Assembly (NCBI GenBank): GCA_029945375.1
Contig: CM057063.1
Location: 1,116,001 to 1,180,000 of the forward strand
Length of the DNA: 64,000 nt
Source of the DNA: Agaricus subrufescens
Taxonomy: Eukaryota; Basidiomycota; Agaricomycetes; Agaricales; Agaricaceae
Reading direction: 5' to 3'
The notes below the pieces were generated by a model that did no database searches, had not been told where the DNA came from, and saw only the letters and a program-made list of their open reading frames with translations. Shown here piece after piece: positions 44,776 through 57,012 of this stretch. Position 1 is the first letter of the stretch. Each line of letters begins with the position of its first letter. The translations under genes and the position numbers were made by a program.

Positions 44776-46287
44776 ATGCCCTTCAGCCCTTTTGATATCG
44801 ACTCTCCTCCTCAATTCTGCAGAGCCCTTCCTCCAAAAAACGAGGCTGCTGAATTCGGATCAAGGCTTCACCATGGCCGGGAGCTTCCCCACTACCAGAC
44901 GGCTTCGTCTCAACTTCCCTCTCCACAATTTAATGTGCATTCTCGGCCTAACAGCCTTCACTGGGATTATAATCCGGTCTATGGCCTTGTACACTCCTTT
45001 GGTGCCTGCTCTGTTTGCTCGGCATATGCCCACCATGTGGCGGCGTCCATGAACCAGGCTGATGCTTCTCTCGTCAAAGCGATGAAGGCTAGACACGAAC
45101 AACAGGATGTATTTTTCATGGATGGTTTCGGAGAAGCCATGCGCCTCAAGGAATCAAAAACTGTTGAGATAAAACAATTGAAAGAAGAGCTCGATATCAC
45201 AAAACGTACTTTCGAGGAATGCGTAGTTGAGAATGAATCATTACGTTCCGAGCTTGAACAAATTAAGCTGAAATTACTTCATATGGAAGAAGAGTCGAGG
45301 CAGATCAGGCGCCCTTTGGTTTGTCAAAGTAGTTCTATCCCATCTCTTTCGACACCCTCTCTCTCCAGCTCTTATGGAACACGGAGCCCCGGTTCTTCAA
45401 TCGGTTCGGCAATGGAGATGCAACATACCGTCGGTGAAGACTTGAACCGCACTTACCCGAGGCAACCCGTAACATCATCTACCGAACAAAAGGGTGTGTT
45501 CTCTCGTCCTGTCCGGACCCTGCCGACCACCTATGCCTCTGTGGCCTCGGCTGACGTCCCCCAAAATCCTCCTGCATACAACGTTACCTCTCAACCCTTG
45601 CCCAACGCGACCCTATCTAAGCCCGGGGCACCCAACACATCGTCGGTAACTCGCAACCATCCATACAACAAGTATCCAAAGACGATGAAAGAGTTAAAGG
45701 AACTGATGGACCTCGCACACGAGCAAACGGCGGAGGGGATCGCGGCATTATCTATCGTGAAGGGCGTATGTTCTCGTGCCCATGGAACACCCCGGGACAG
45801 CAAATCATTCATGCAACGGTGGATACTTATGAACTGGAAGAACCCTTACACGGCCACTTCTGCGCCTGGGGCCTTCACGGGAGCCAAAGCAAACCCTCGT
45901 ATCGATGATTCTGTAGACGTGTGGTTTGACTATCTCTGCACTCACTCGCATTCATGGCCGAAGGGTGTTCGCAAGGATGCGTTCGGTCGACCGGTCATGT
46001 CAGATCTCATTGCTAACCGTGCTGTTGCCCGAATGAGACCCACCGAGTCTGCTACTATGAGGAACGATTTCCTCGCTCATGTTACCGACATGTTTGCGGT
46101 TCCCGGAATGTACCAGCACCTTCTGGAACAGAACAACTTTGTGGTTGCCCGCGACGTCACTTACAATACTTTTACTGGAATCGTTACTCCTGATACGATT
46201 GCCCGACATTTTGCCGATTCTGGGTTCACATCCGAGGACGCCGAACATAACTTCGAACCGTGGGCCAAAAACTACAAGGAATGTTAA
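44776..46287 (+). CDS. Orphan single-exon coiled-coil protein (503 residues)
   Basis: Uninterrupted frame from MPFSPFDIDSPPQF to TAA at 46285-46287, in a window where nearly every other gene has introns. The N-terminus is disordered and rich in His, Pro and Tyr. Residues about 90-180 form a coiled coil (MKARHEQQDVFFMDGFGEAM; ENESLRSELEQIKLKLLHME). A Ser/Pro/Thr-rich linker follows. A compact domain near the C-terminus begins YPKTMKELKELMDLAHEQTA and includes SFMQRWILMNWKNP, VWFDYLCTHSHSWPKGVRKD and NDFLAHVTDMFAVPGMYQHL. I do not recognise a family. Intronless orphan proteins of this type are common in mushroom genomes. Coding status is likely from length and sustained composition. Confidence 0.7.
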   Translation: MPFSPFDIDSPPQFCRALPPKNEAAEFGSRLHHGRELPHYQTASSQLPSPQFNVHSRPNSLHWDYNPVYGLVHSFGACSVCSAYAHHVAASMNQADASLVKAMKARHEQQDVFFMDGFGEAMRLKESKTVEIKQLKEELDITKRTFEECVVENESLRSELEQIKLKLLHMEEESRQIRRPLVCQSSSIPSLSTPSLSSSYGTRSPGSSIGSAMEMQHTVGEDLNRTYPRQPVTSSTEQKGVFSRPVRTLPTTYASVASADVPQNPPAYNVTSQPLPNATLSKPGAPNTSSVTRNHPYNKYPKTMKELKELMDLAHEQTAEGIAALSIVKGVCSRAHGTPRDSKSFMQRWILMNWKNPYTATSAPGAFTGAKANPRIDDSVDVWFDYLCTHSHSWPKGVRKDAFGRPVMSDLIANRAVARMRPTESATMRNDFLAHVTDMFAVPGMYQHLLEQNNFVVARDVTYNTFTGIVTPDTIARHFADSGFTSEDAEHNFEPWAKNYKEC

Positions 46288-46721
46288 TTTTTCTATTGCA
46301 ATGGCACCATTGTATAATCTGACTGTCTAACGGTACACTTCAATTTTCTTATCGTAAAAGTTCTTTTGAACACTACCACTTGATGTATGCTCAACTTCTA
46401 TACTTCTTTCGCTTTCGCCTCTTCGTTCTGTTAAACCACTCCCATGTCGTCTCGGAGCAGCACCCTCTCCCTCTGCCTACGTATAATCTGTACAATAATA
46501 TGTATATACCCTTTGTGAGAAATTCAAACTACTCGAGGATTAAAAGAAAAGGTCATGAGCTCAATACTACACAAAGTCGGAAGCCCAGCAGCCCAGAGTA
46601 AGCAGTGACTGATTGGATGATGACGGATCAAATTCTCCTTTTGCATCCGATCTATCAAAAGCGAGTTCCTCCGCAGACTCGTTATACATGCTAATCAAGT
46701 GATTAGCGTTCACGAGTAGCT
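46288..46721. other. Intergenic, no gene seen
   Basis: 434 bp between the orphan gene and the biotin gene, both plus. Contains AT-rich stretches (ataatatgtatata near 46495). No RNA gene or domain was recognised. Confidence 0.45.
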
Positions 46722-49324
46722 ATGTCGTTGCTTTTCAGGAATCTGCGTGTCCATCAGATATTCGGTTCCAATACAAACGTTGGAAAAACTATCTTCGCTA
46801 CCGCTCTTGTACGCGCTTCGGCTGCGAGGAACACACCGGTTCATTACCTTAAACCTGTCAGCACGGGTGCTCCTGAAGAAGCCGATGACGGGTGTGTGAT
46901 CCAAAGAACTAAATGAACTATTCATTGATGTATGAGACAGACATATCAAGCGTTATGTAGAACCGGGAACTGTTCAGGTTGATTGCCTTTTCCGCTATGA
47001 TGAACCTGTCAGTCCACACCTCGCAGCCAAATCAAAGACTGAAAGCACCTTGGATAAAGTACGCGTATACCTATTTTCCGACTACATTCGCAAACTGACT
47101 TGCAGCGCTCAGGTTCCTTCTGATCACATAGTTATCGATTCTATCGCAGAGCGCATTAGAAAATATGCCAGTACAAATCAAAAATACTCTCATGCTTATC
47201 TTGAAACCGCTGGAGGTGAGAGCGCTTCATTGGTGGAACAAGGATACGCGCACGTAATCGACCGAGTCCACCAGCTGACTTGGCTTATCAGGCGTGCACA
47301 GTCCAACACTTTCAGGAACCTCTCAAGCGGATTGCTATAGACCACTCTTTCTACCAACAATTCTGATTGGAGATTCGAAACTTGGAGGGATTTCATCAAC
47401 TATATCCTCATATGAATCCCTTCTGCTGCGCGGTTATATCATCGATGCAGTCCTTCTCTTTCGCGAGGATTATTACCGTAATTGGGAGTACCTAGACCAG
47501 TATTTTGCGGAAAAGGGCATTCGTGTTTCTACGATTGATCCTCCACCTTCTCGACTATCCGATCCTGTCGCGGATCGCCAGTCCACCCTGGATTATTACA
47601 ACAATCTGATTGCAGCTGATACCGGCATAAATGGCGTTCTTGACCATTTAGATGCTTCCCATAAGCAACGGATCGACGACCTTGCTTCGATGCCGAAACG
47701 GACTCTCGACACGATTTGGTGGCCCTTCGTCCAACATGGGTTAGCCAAAACGGAACAAGACGTCACGGTGATTGACAGCGCTCATTCAGATTTTTTCGGT
47801 GTCTACAAACCCAAAGAGAACGCGGACAAACCTGAATCTCTCCTCATCCCAGAATTCGACGGATCTGCTTCATGGTGGACTCAAACTGTGGGCCATGCGC
47901 ATCCCTCTTTGACTCTTGCTGCTGCAAGAGCAAGTGGTCGGTATGGACATGTAATGTTTCCGCAAGCGATACATTCACCCGCATTGAATCTGGCGGAGAG
48001 ACTCATTCAGGATGGACCCGGAAAAGGTTGGGCGTCCCGGGCTTTCTTTTCTGATAACGGTTCCACTGGTATCGAAGTTGCTCTAAAAATGGCACTCCGC
48101 GCTTATGCCATTAGGAACAACGTCAATGATACAGATGCAAAACGTCTGGGGGTTGTTGGCTTGACGGGCAGTTACCATGGAGATACTATTGGAGCAATGA
48201 ACGCATGTGCTGAGGGTGTGTATTCGTGCGAGTGGCACGATGCAAAGGGGTTTTGGTTCGAACCTCCTTGTGTCGGTATCAGCGATGGAAAACCGAGGAT
48301 CACCCTGACACCAGCAATGCGGGACCTAATCGGAGAGTCCTTTATCTCAGCCCCTTCATTATCGTGGATCTACGATATCGAATCGCGAATTCACACTCCT
48401 TTGGCTGCAAAATATAGCTCGCATATCCGAAAAGAACTGGACAAGCTTGAGCGCGATGGCCACAAATTTGGCGCGCTTATACTTGAACCGCTCGTCATGG
48501 GTGCCGGCGGGATGATGTTTGTTGACCCATTATTCCAACGTGTAATGGTAGACGTCATCCGTGGATCAACTGACGGACGCTCCGTCGGCTGGTCAGGTCT
48601 TCCTGTCATCTTTGATGAAGTCTTTATTGGGCTGCATCGCATCGGTATGGAGAGTGCCGCTCCCCTCCTAGGCGTATGCCCCGACATCTCGGTGAATGCA
48701 AAAATCCTAACAGGTGGCCTGGTACCTCTTGCGGTCACTCTCGCATCAGAATCAATCTTCCAGGCGTTTTGGGGTGACAGTAAAGGCACTGCTCTATTGC
48801 ATGGCCATTCCTATACAGCTCATGCCGTCGGCTGTGAAGTGGCGAATGAAACTTTGAAGCTAATCGACACTTTGAAGGCCAGCCAAGAATGGGCGGATGC
48901 ACGAGCGAATTGGTCAGATGGTGCAACTCCTGGTAAGGTTTGGAGTTTGTGGGATCCCGGCTTCATTCTTGCAATCTCAAAGTTGGCGCATGTGGAAGAA
49001 GTCATGGCACTTGGCTCTGTACTCGCCATCAAGCTGAAGAGTGGAGCAGACTCAGGTATGCCAGCGAGAATCTCCGAAAGGCTTGCGATGATGACGGATA
49101 TTTCGATAGGTTACATCTCCATGACGGCTCAGGCTATGTTCGCTCAGTTGAAAGATCATCAAAATGTGTGTAACTTTCATACAGCTACCCCTGACGCAGC
49201 ATCTTTCTCTACACACTACCGGACCCTGGGAAACGTCGCATATTTCATGACTAGCCTGAATACTCGTTCCTCCGTCATAAGGGCTATGGAGGAAAAAATA
49301 TGGGCTGTCCTAAAAGAAGCTTAG
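46722..49324 (+). CDS. bioDA: Bifunctional dethiobiotin synthetase / DAPA aminotransferase
   Basis: Fused biotin enzyme catalysing KAPA to DAPA and DAPA to dethiobiotin. The N-terminal DTBS half starts MSLLFRNLRVHQIFGSNTNV with the P-loop GSNTNVGKT, then YLKPVSTG; exons continue HIKRYVEPGTVQVDCLFRYD. The ETAGG/VHSPTLSGTSQADCYRP segment spans the last intron, where G+GC is joined at about 47304, followed by LPTILIGDSKLGGISSTISS. The aminotransferase half has TLDTIWWPFVQHG, FFSDNGSTGIEVALKMALRA, GLTGSYHGDTIGAMNA, FDEVFIGLHRIG, and the PLP lysine in NAKILTGGLVPLA. The order DTBS then DAPA-AT matches fungal and plant fusions. TAG at 49322-49324. The organism should complete at least these two biotin steps itself. 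Confidence 0.94.
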
Positions 49325-50450
49325 TTTATGCGTGTCCAATGATCACGCGACTGCTTCACTCACTTTAGTTGCGGAAGCGATCAATGATTCAATATAGAGG
49401 AACACTTTCATTACGAGATGGCACCCGTCCGCTGCAGCCGGGGCCGCTGGTTCCGACTACTAGTATCACATATCCGGAGTAATCACTAGGATATTTCCAT
49501 GGAGAATTACCCTCTCGCCTGTATCCAAGAACTGTCGTTTTTTAGCTGAACACATCGCAACTATACCTGTACAGACGTGTGATGGAAAGAATGGAATCAA
49601 TCAGGAATCAATATACCATGTGGGATCATAATGGGTACTTACGTAACTACTTACTTTTTCAAGTGGTGCCAGTACATCCACAACGAAAGATCTAGATAAA
49701 TTGCCGTTGTTCTTTCCTGGATATCACCATTGAGCCTTACTGGATAAGGTGCGCATGCGATTTTTAAAGTTACAGTCCTCACCCTCTAGAAGTAATGCTT
49801 ACTTGGCACTCCAACGTTGCTAAGTTTAATCTGGAAACTGTGCGAAATACCGGGTAGTACCAGAAACTGACCCGGTCGATTTTGTCGAACTGAGAACACC
49901 TCTACAGAAACTTATTCTTAAAGCCATCCGAGGTAACTCTCGGCTCTAATCGAGATCCTTTGTTCAGGCCTTGACTCGCTGAGTGCCGCCGTGCGAGTCT
50001 CATTCCTTAATTCTTACCATGCATCATGCTCGGAATGATTCACGACTCGAGTTCATGAGCTCGCTGTCACTGGTATCCACTTCGATGATTTACATTCCCT
50101 TCGCTGAATGTTAATACCGACCTTATCTTTGGCGCCTAATATTGGATCTTGGACGAAACTCAATGTAACCACCCACAAACCAACAACAGAGTTATAATCG
50201 TCGCGCGGCCTCCGGGAACTTGAAAAGCCGGACAGTGTGGAATGACACTAGAATGTATCGGAAAGCTTTGGGACCCGTTTCAAGAACTCACGCAGGCCCC
50301 TAGTCCCGTTCCGTCATGACAAGCAATTGTTGTACCTTCCCCAGAGAGGCGCACAGGATGGTCTGGTCTGGTGCGCGTGCTCAGCTTACCGCCACTTACG
50401 TATCTTCCGGTACTTAAGTGGCAGACGCAATAACGGTTCGCTGTTCCTCG
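49325..50450. other. Intergenic (1.1 kb), no gene seen
   Basis: Between the biotin gene and the FAD oxidase, both plus. No domain-bearing frame on either strand. Short open frames from 50280 overlap the 5' end of the oxidase gene and are shadows. Confidence 0.4.
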
Positions 50451-52492
50451 ATGCGCCCCAACTCTCCTATTATCAGCAGCCTTCTCTTGTGGCAACTCTT
50501 TGCGGCCTCCGCTCAGCCTGCCTTGCCGTCATGCAAAACCATGCCCGGAGACCCTGCGTGGCCTGACGATGCAACATGGGCCCAGTTCAATAACTCTGTC
50601 GACGGCCGCCTTATTCGCACTACCCCAATCGCATCACCTTGCCATGGCTCAGACTACGATGCCACGGCGTGCGATTTCGTGCGTAGCCAGTGGCACCACC
50701 CACCATTCCAGTTCGTCAAACTTTTCACTGGCAGGTATATATGGCTTACCTTAACCTTCATATAGTGAACAGGACGCTGCTTCCATCATGGCACCAGTCT
50801 TCTTGAATAAAAGCTGTGATCCTTTTACTTCCCCAGCTGACCAGTGCATCATCGGGTCTTACGTCCAATATTCGGTTGATGTGGCAACGCCAGACCATGT
50901 GGTTAAGACACTTGCATTTGCTAAACAGCATAATATCCGATTTGTTGTGAAGAATACGGGGCACGAGTGAGAAAGCTTATCTTCTACCGACATCAATTTT
51001 GTTGACTTCTAAAACAGCTACATGGGTAAATCGACGGGTGCTGGTGGATTAGCTATTTGGACGCATCACTTGACCGACAGAGAATGGATCCAACAATATA
51101 ATGGGAGCGACTATAATGGTCCCGCAGTCAAGGTTCACGCAGGGGCTACTGGTGATGACCTTCAGATGGATGCTCAGTCCAGGGGTCAAGTCATTATCTC
51201 AGGCCAATGTCCTGTGAGTAAATCCCCCACCAATAGCCGGCATATAATTGACTAACGAGAATGAAGACGGTTGGTTTTGCTGGTGGTTACATACAAGGCG
51301 GTGGCCATTCAGTCTTGAGCTCACTGTACGGCATGGCTGCCGACCAGGCTCTGGAATTTGAAGTCATCACTACCGGTGGCGAATTCGTGCGTGCTACACC
51401 CTCGGAAAACGAAGATCTGTTTTGGGCCCTAGCCGGTGGAGTGAGTGTTCACAGTCTATTCGTTATCGCAAGCTAATGCCTGTTACAGGGAGGGGGTACA
51501 TATGGAGTCGTCTGGTCTGTCATTGTCAAGACCTACGCCAATGTGCCTGTCACGACCGTTCGTGTTCTGTACCAACCTCAGTCTTCGGACAAGGCCGCTC
51601 TGGATACCCACTGGAAAGGTATTGCAAGCTATCTAGCAGAAGCACCAAAATACCTTGATTCTGGTGCTTACTACATCGACTACGCCGCCAACCCACTTTT
51701 CCATGTGGTCATACTTTTCCCGAAGAAGACACAAGAAGAAGTAACTGCCTTGACAAAGCCCTGGTTCGATAGTATGCAGGCACTCAATATTACACCTGCC
51801 ATATCCCAGATTGTACAACACTCTACTGTTCGAGATGCGACCCTCCTCGTATATGAGATATTCGGCGGGGAGATCTTAACGGGCACTGATCTCTACGGCG
51901 CACGCATTCTACCAAAATCACTCTGGAAATCCCAGCAGGGTTTCTCGTCCCTTCTCAGAACTGTCAGGAGCATCGCTGATGATGGGTATCCTGTCATATC
52001 TATCGCCGTCAGTCCTTCGAATGAAGTGTCAGGTAATCCCAACAATGCAATCCTTCCTGCCTTCAGAAACATGCATAGTATGACTATTATTGCATCGTAC
52101 GTTCTTTCATTTCATTCCTTATGAGTCATATTGACTGGATATAAGGCCCTGGAATGATACCGAAAGCTGGGATAAGCAATTTGAAGGGACGCGTATATTA
52201 ACATCTTTGACCCAAAGACTCGTCAGGATAGCCCCTGACACAGGAGCTTATCTGAATGAGGTTTGTCTGACGCCAGCGTTCTTCGTGCTCCTGGGCATAC
52301 TAAAACTGTCGATCATAGGCTAATGCGTTCGATCCCGACTGGAAGCAAGCCTTCTATGGCGCTAATTATGATAGACTACTGCAGATAAAAAACAAGTGGG
52401 ACCCTGATCAGATGCTGTATGGCACGACGGCCGTAGGAGGGGACCGGTGGGTTACTGTTGATGGAGGACGCTTGTGTCCGCGAACTGTCTAA
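50451..52492 (+). CDS. Secreted berberine-bridge-type FAD oxidoreductase
   Basis: BBE/VAO-family flavoprotein. The signal peptide is at the start, MRPNSPIISSLLLWQLFAAS then AQPALPSC (ATG at 50451). Exons then give AIPSPC-type mature sequence and SEQDAASIMAPVFLNKSCDP. The FAD domain shows VKNTGHEYMGKSTGAGGLAI (a candidate histidyl-FAD site), VHAGATGDDLQMDAQSRGQV, and SGQCPTVGFAGGYIQGGGHS (a candidate cysteinyl-FAD site). The pair suggests bicovalent FAD. GGGTYGVVWSVIVKTY is joined across a short intron, and the C-terminal BBE element NYDRLLQIKNKWDPDQMLYG follows, ending CPRTV with TAA at 52490-52492. Several NxS/T sites fit secretion. The substrate (sugar, alcohol or alkaloid) cannot be told. 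Convergent with VPS34. Confidence 0.88.
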
Positions 52493-52625
52493 GTTTGATA
52501 TTATCTATGTAATCTTTCACTTTGTTGTATAATTATACCTTTAAATATAATGATGAACTCTATAAATCTTTGTTGTAAGAATTTGGATGCGATTTAAAAG
52601 GAACTTTAATATTGTCAAAACCAGA

Positions 52626-55600
52626 TCAGCTACGCCAATATTGCGCGAGGTCATGTATCCTATCAAAAACCACAGTCAGGTAGGATGTCTCGTTCAGCAG
52701 CGTCTCAAAGTGTTTGATGGCGTCTTCCTCTGTTAGATCCAACCGGAACTTGTCTTGGATTTGCTCGTGAACATCACGATGCTTGATATCCGGTATATTC
52801 GCATCTATCATGAGTGCCACTAGGTTCAAAATAAGGTTAGCACTCTTGCGTAAGATCGTGAAAGCCGTAAAACAAAAATTCTTGAAGCGAGCGTAGTGCG
52901 GAGACTGTGCGCCACCCATTCCATCTACCATTTCTTTACAAACTTTGACGGGTGGTGGGAAAGGCTTGGGATCTCGACCTAAGATAAAGCCGAAGTCGAC
53001 TGAGAGACAAAATTAGATGCCGTATCTCGATGATAAAACGTTTGCCAATCACCATGAAAGAAATGTCCATCTGGAGATAAGAGTAGGTTATCGAGATGTC
53101 TGTCCCCGACACCGAGGATATAAGTTAGCACGCAGTATCCAGCTGACATCAAAATTCAGTAGTCAGCATAGGGGTAAGGTACGTGCACTCACCACAGCTC
53201 CGCACAAATGTATCGATCACACTTGGTTCTACCCCAGATGTGCCGACGCTTCCTTCATCCGGGTTATGATTCCGAAGGTAATTCAACAAACTCCCATGCT
53301 CGCTGACAATAGCTGCAATCGTCTTGCTAGGGACGAACTGCACCATGCCTTGTAAGGGTCCGGTAGCAAGCACAGGATAGGGTGTCAATTTCAAGTCTAA
53401 GTTCTCCTTGCGTAGTAGTCGGTCCATAAGGGTGATGAGTTGGATCACGAGTTGATCTTGTCGTAGATCATCTCCATCTTTAAAAATGACTGGGTACTCA
53501 GAACCGTCAGAGCACTGGAAATACAGAAGCAACGGATAGAGGTTGGATTTAAAGACGGAAGACTTTTCTGGTATGATTCCCGTTATTTCAATTTTGGCAT
53601 TCAGGGGAAGCGGCAAGGGCGACATGGAAGACATGCTGTTTCGTGGATCAGCAAGGAAAGCACGAAGACGATCAATCTTTTTGGGCCGTGGTTCCTTTGA
53701 GAGACGTAGTTCACGGGCCCGCTTGGCGAGGGTTTCTACCAAAAGGCCCTGCCTTCTCATGAGCTCACGACGTTCTGTGCCGCTGTCTGACTGAATCTGA
53801 ATTAGTACACAATACCTTCATCATTAAGCAACCATACCTCTAGTGTTTTATTCATGAACTTGAACACAACACGACCATACATTTTCGCCATGACCTTGTC
53901 CTCCAATGCTACTTCGACCATCAAGTACCAGTATAATCGGTTGCCTAATATGGGGTTCTGGACACCCCTTACTATAAGAAAGTCAGCCAGTCCACTATCT
54001 TCGTAAGAGATGGCGTTTGTGGCTGAGCGAGAAGATCTCTGATCACTTGCAGCACTCTCGAATTTGAGGGCTTGTACAAGTTGCAACAGATAAAGCATTA
54101 GTTCCTGTGGTAAGAGATTCGTAAGAAGCTAACCATGATTCATTTTGGGGGACGTACGTCGTCGTCTGCTCGATTTAGCTGCCTGACAGCAAAAGCTCGC
54201 ACTCTCGAATCAACCGTACCGGGCCCGAGAAGCTCTAACGCGTCGTCTAGGTCAATCTCTGTCCACATTGGTAACAACTCTTCCACCGCTTGCTTGACTT
54301 CAAATGAATCACGCCAAGTAACAGCTTTCAAGAATTTCGTGAGCCCTCGCCTGTCACGCGCTAAGTAAAACCTGAATTTCCAGATGAGATCCTTCTCTTC
54401 TGAGGTGAGTTGCTGGCTAGGAGAATACTCGAGTATCCCCTGACAAAAGTTTAGTACTGCATTCTTTGGTACAGGAAAGTTCTTACTCCTAGTTCATCTC
54501 GTATCTTTGCATTGGGCTTGAGCTCTCGGTCATATGGACTGCTTCTGTAACTTCGAACCAGACGTCTGTGCTTGTCCTCGACAGGGTTGTCATGCACAAT
54601 GTCGGGATCTACAACGCTCCACAAGTTAGGTTCATGAGCTAGGTTTTGTAGAAGATTGGTGGTTGTAGGTGGTTGAAGCGATGGATTAGGATTTATTGCC
54701 GGTATGATTGGTTGATTGCTGGTTTCCTGCTGGGATGGTTATTATTGTATATGACGAAGAACCACCCGCAACGCACTGGTTCACTGAAGATGACTGGAAA
54801 ATCAAATCGCGGCAAGTCAATATAGAGGAAAAGATTTTCGGATTTCTCAGTTTCGGCCTTCGGATGGCATAAGTTTCGGATAATATGCAAGAGTCTGATG
54901 ACATACAGCATGAATCTCTTCCATCCTCCTGAAAGTCATTTTGTCTAACCAATCGGACTTGGGTAAATCTCCCCGCTCATACTTCTTGACCAGCTGTAGG
55001 AAGGTAAATGAGGAGACAGCGGAGACGGGGGACGACGCGCCTTCTCCAGCCTTCCCATTTCGTCTTGTACTTCCATCTTACTTGGTGTAGTCGTATCAAC
55101 GTTCCCGTCTGCCTCTATTCCTGGCCACAATAGAAGTCTGTGCTTTCCGCGTCGAAGAGTCCTGCCGTAGGCAGATTCAATAGAGATAATCAACACGAAA
55201 GAGAAGTCCCACCATTTTTTTCCGAACAATCTGAATGTAGACCCTCCGACAGGAACTGCAGACCGTGGACCACCAGTATCCCAGACAGTGAAAGTAATCT
55301 GAGAGCTGAGGGGGAGGTCACAATATCGAATGGGGAGCGCAATCCATTCGTTCCATCTAACGAAAGGGGGTTAATTACTCACTCGAGAAAGAATTGAAGT
55401 CCTACTCGCGAATATGAATTCTTGAATGCTTTAAAAGAGGTCCGAAATGGGATGGTCAAGGGTTTGTTATCTGCCACCAACTGGCAAGTCACGTATAAGT
55501 CGGAAAGCGATCTAAAGCGGATATAAATCCCCGCGCACTGGCATACAGGATATAAGAAGTGCATACGTAGACTGGGCGCCATGAAATTTAAGCCCTGGAT

Positions 55601-55778
55601 TGTCTAGGACTTCAGTAAACGAACGCGGTTTCCTGACACCCTCGAGCTGAGATCTGCTGGTGTATTAATGACTCGAACGAGAGATGGTCGGAGGTTTACC
55701 GCACATTCTGAAGGTCACAGGTAGCTTAATGTCGCAAAGCTTTGCAAACGTAAAGTCGTCTCGATTGTCCTTGTCCAT
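52626..55778 (-). CDS. VPS34: Class III phosphatidylinositol 3-kinase VPS34
   Basis: Makes PI3P for autophagy and endosomal sorting. The start [20 protein letters not shown] (55778) leads into the C2 domain: [40 protein letters not shown], and [16 protein letters not shown]. The helical PIK domain includes [20 protein letters not shown] and [20 protein letters not shown]. The kinase domain has [20 protein letters not shown], the catalytic loop [16 protein letters not shown], and [20 protein letters not shown] joined over an intron (CAT-G/TC), giving an intact DFG. The C-terminal helix ends [14 protein letters not shown] (TGA-type stop at 52626), the conserved membrane-contacting end. About 14 exons. 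All catalytic motifs are present. Confidence 0.95.
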
Positions 55779-55843
55779 GAAGTAGGCGACATACAAGAAG
55801 CCGGGCCAAGGCTGCTAACTTAGTTTCAGTCGGGTCAGACTCC

Positions 55844-56916
55844 CTAACAAGTACAAACAGCACCCTCCCATCCCTCGACGGCTTTTTTTGTCTTTGCATC
55901 CTCTACTCTCTCAAAGAACTCGGGTTTTAAAAATCCTGTATCGTCGCCCTCTGTCAGTACTACCCCATTGTCTGATAAATGGAATTTTATCCCCGCGTCC
56001 AGCGCTTTTTGAACATTGACAAATATGAGTATCTGAGATGATTTCCTCATCCCTACCACCGACAGACGTTAGCTTTGGGAACATCTAAATGACTCCATGA
56101 TTGTTTGCGCACCGCTTATGACACTATCTCCTCCAACACCTTGTGCAAGATGTATGTGATTCCTCTTCATCTTCGACAAACCCTCTTTCTCTATCGTATT
56201 CCACGCAGAGCGCGTAGTACCGTGAACAGCGAGTCCCGATGGTATGTCCAAAATGCTCATGATCGGTTTGAACTCGAGTTTTAGTGTCTGTTTTTCATGC
56301 ATATAGTTATCCAACAAGTAAGCTCCGCGTACAAGCGTACCTTAATAGAGTGTCCTTGATTCGCTTTAACCAACCAAGTGCCCTTCTCATCTCCATTTGC
56401 CTCAACGGCAGTATGATCTAACCGAGTACCGTCACGTTGTTCCAGAACCAATGAATATCGTTGCTTGGAATCAGCTCGAACGATTTCCTTCAGTCCTTCC
56501 AGAGTCAAACCAAGTGGTTTTATCCGACTGCTCCTGAGCTTCAAGGCCGTACCAACATGAGGGAAATATCATTTAGGAATTTAGAGTGAGACACAACACA
56601 CAATGTCGTCGACCCGTATAAATCCATCTTCACGTATAGGTAAACCTTCAGACGCAGCTCCATGACGTAGTATCCAGGATAAAGTCTTCGACAATCTCAC
56701 TTCCGGCGAGTCCCTGTCCATACCGCGGAGTTTGGAGCTCCCACCACGACCACCACGACCACCACGACCACCATGATTGTCACGACCAGCTTCCTGTTTT
56801 GTTTTTTGACTTGAATGTTTTGGTTTTCCTGACCTCGAAATTTGATTGCCCTTTTGATCGCTGAAATCCTGTTGTATTGAACTAGTAGCAGGAGTCTGGG
56901 ATGATTCAGAAGCCAT
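55844..56916 (-). CDS. TPT1: tRNA 2'-phosphotransferase
   Basis: Removes the 2'-phosphate left at the splice junction after fungal tRNA ligation, using NAD+. The N-terminus is disordered with GGRGGRGGRGG repeats (about residues 50-62), likely an RNA-binding RGG segment. The enzyme starts RLSKTLSWILRHGAASEGLP with IREDGFIRVDDI, then RADSKQRYSLVLEQRDG, LVKANQGHSIK, and the NAD-binding HGTTRSAWNTIEKEGLSKM with KRNHIHLAQG. The last exon gives ILIFVNVQKALDAGIKFHLS and TGFLKPEFFERV. Stop at 55844, only 65 bp upstream of the VPS34 start on the same strand. The Tpt1 Arg/His motifs (RHG, NQGHS, HGTT) are intact. Confidence 0.93.
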
Positions 56917-57012
56917 GACAAATTGTTTTAATTAATGTCCCTAGTAGTGAGAGGCTGAATAGTCCGTGGCAGTAGAAGTAGTGATAAGAAGAGGATCAAT
57001 TGACCGAGCCAA

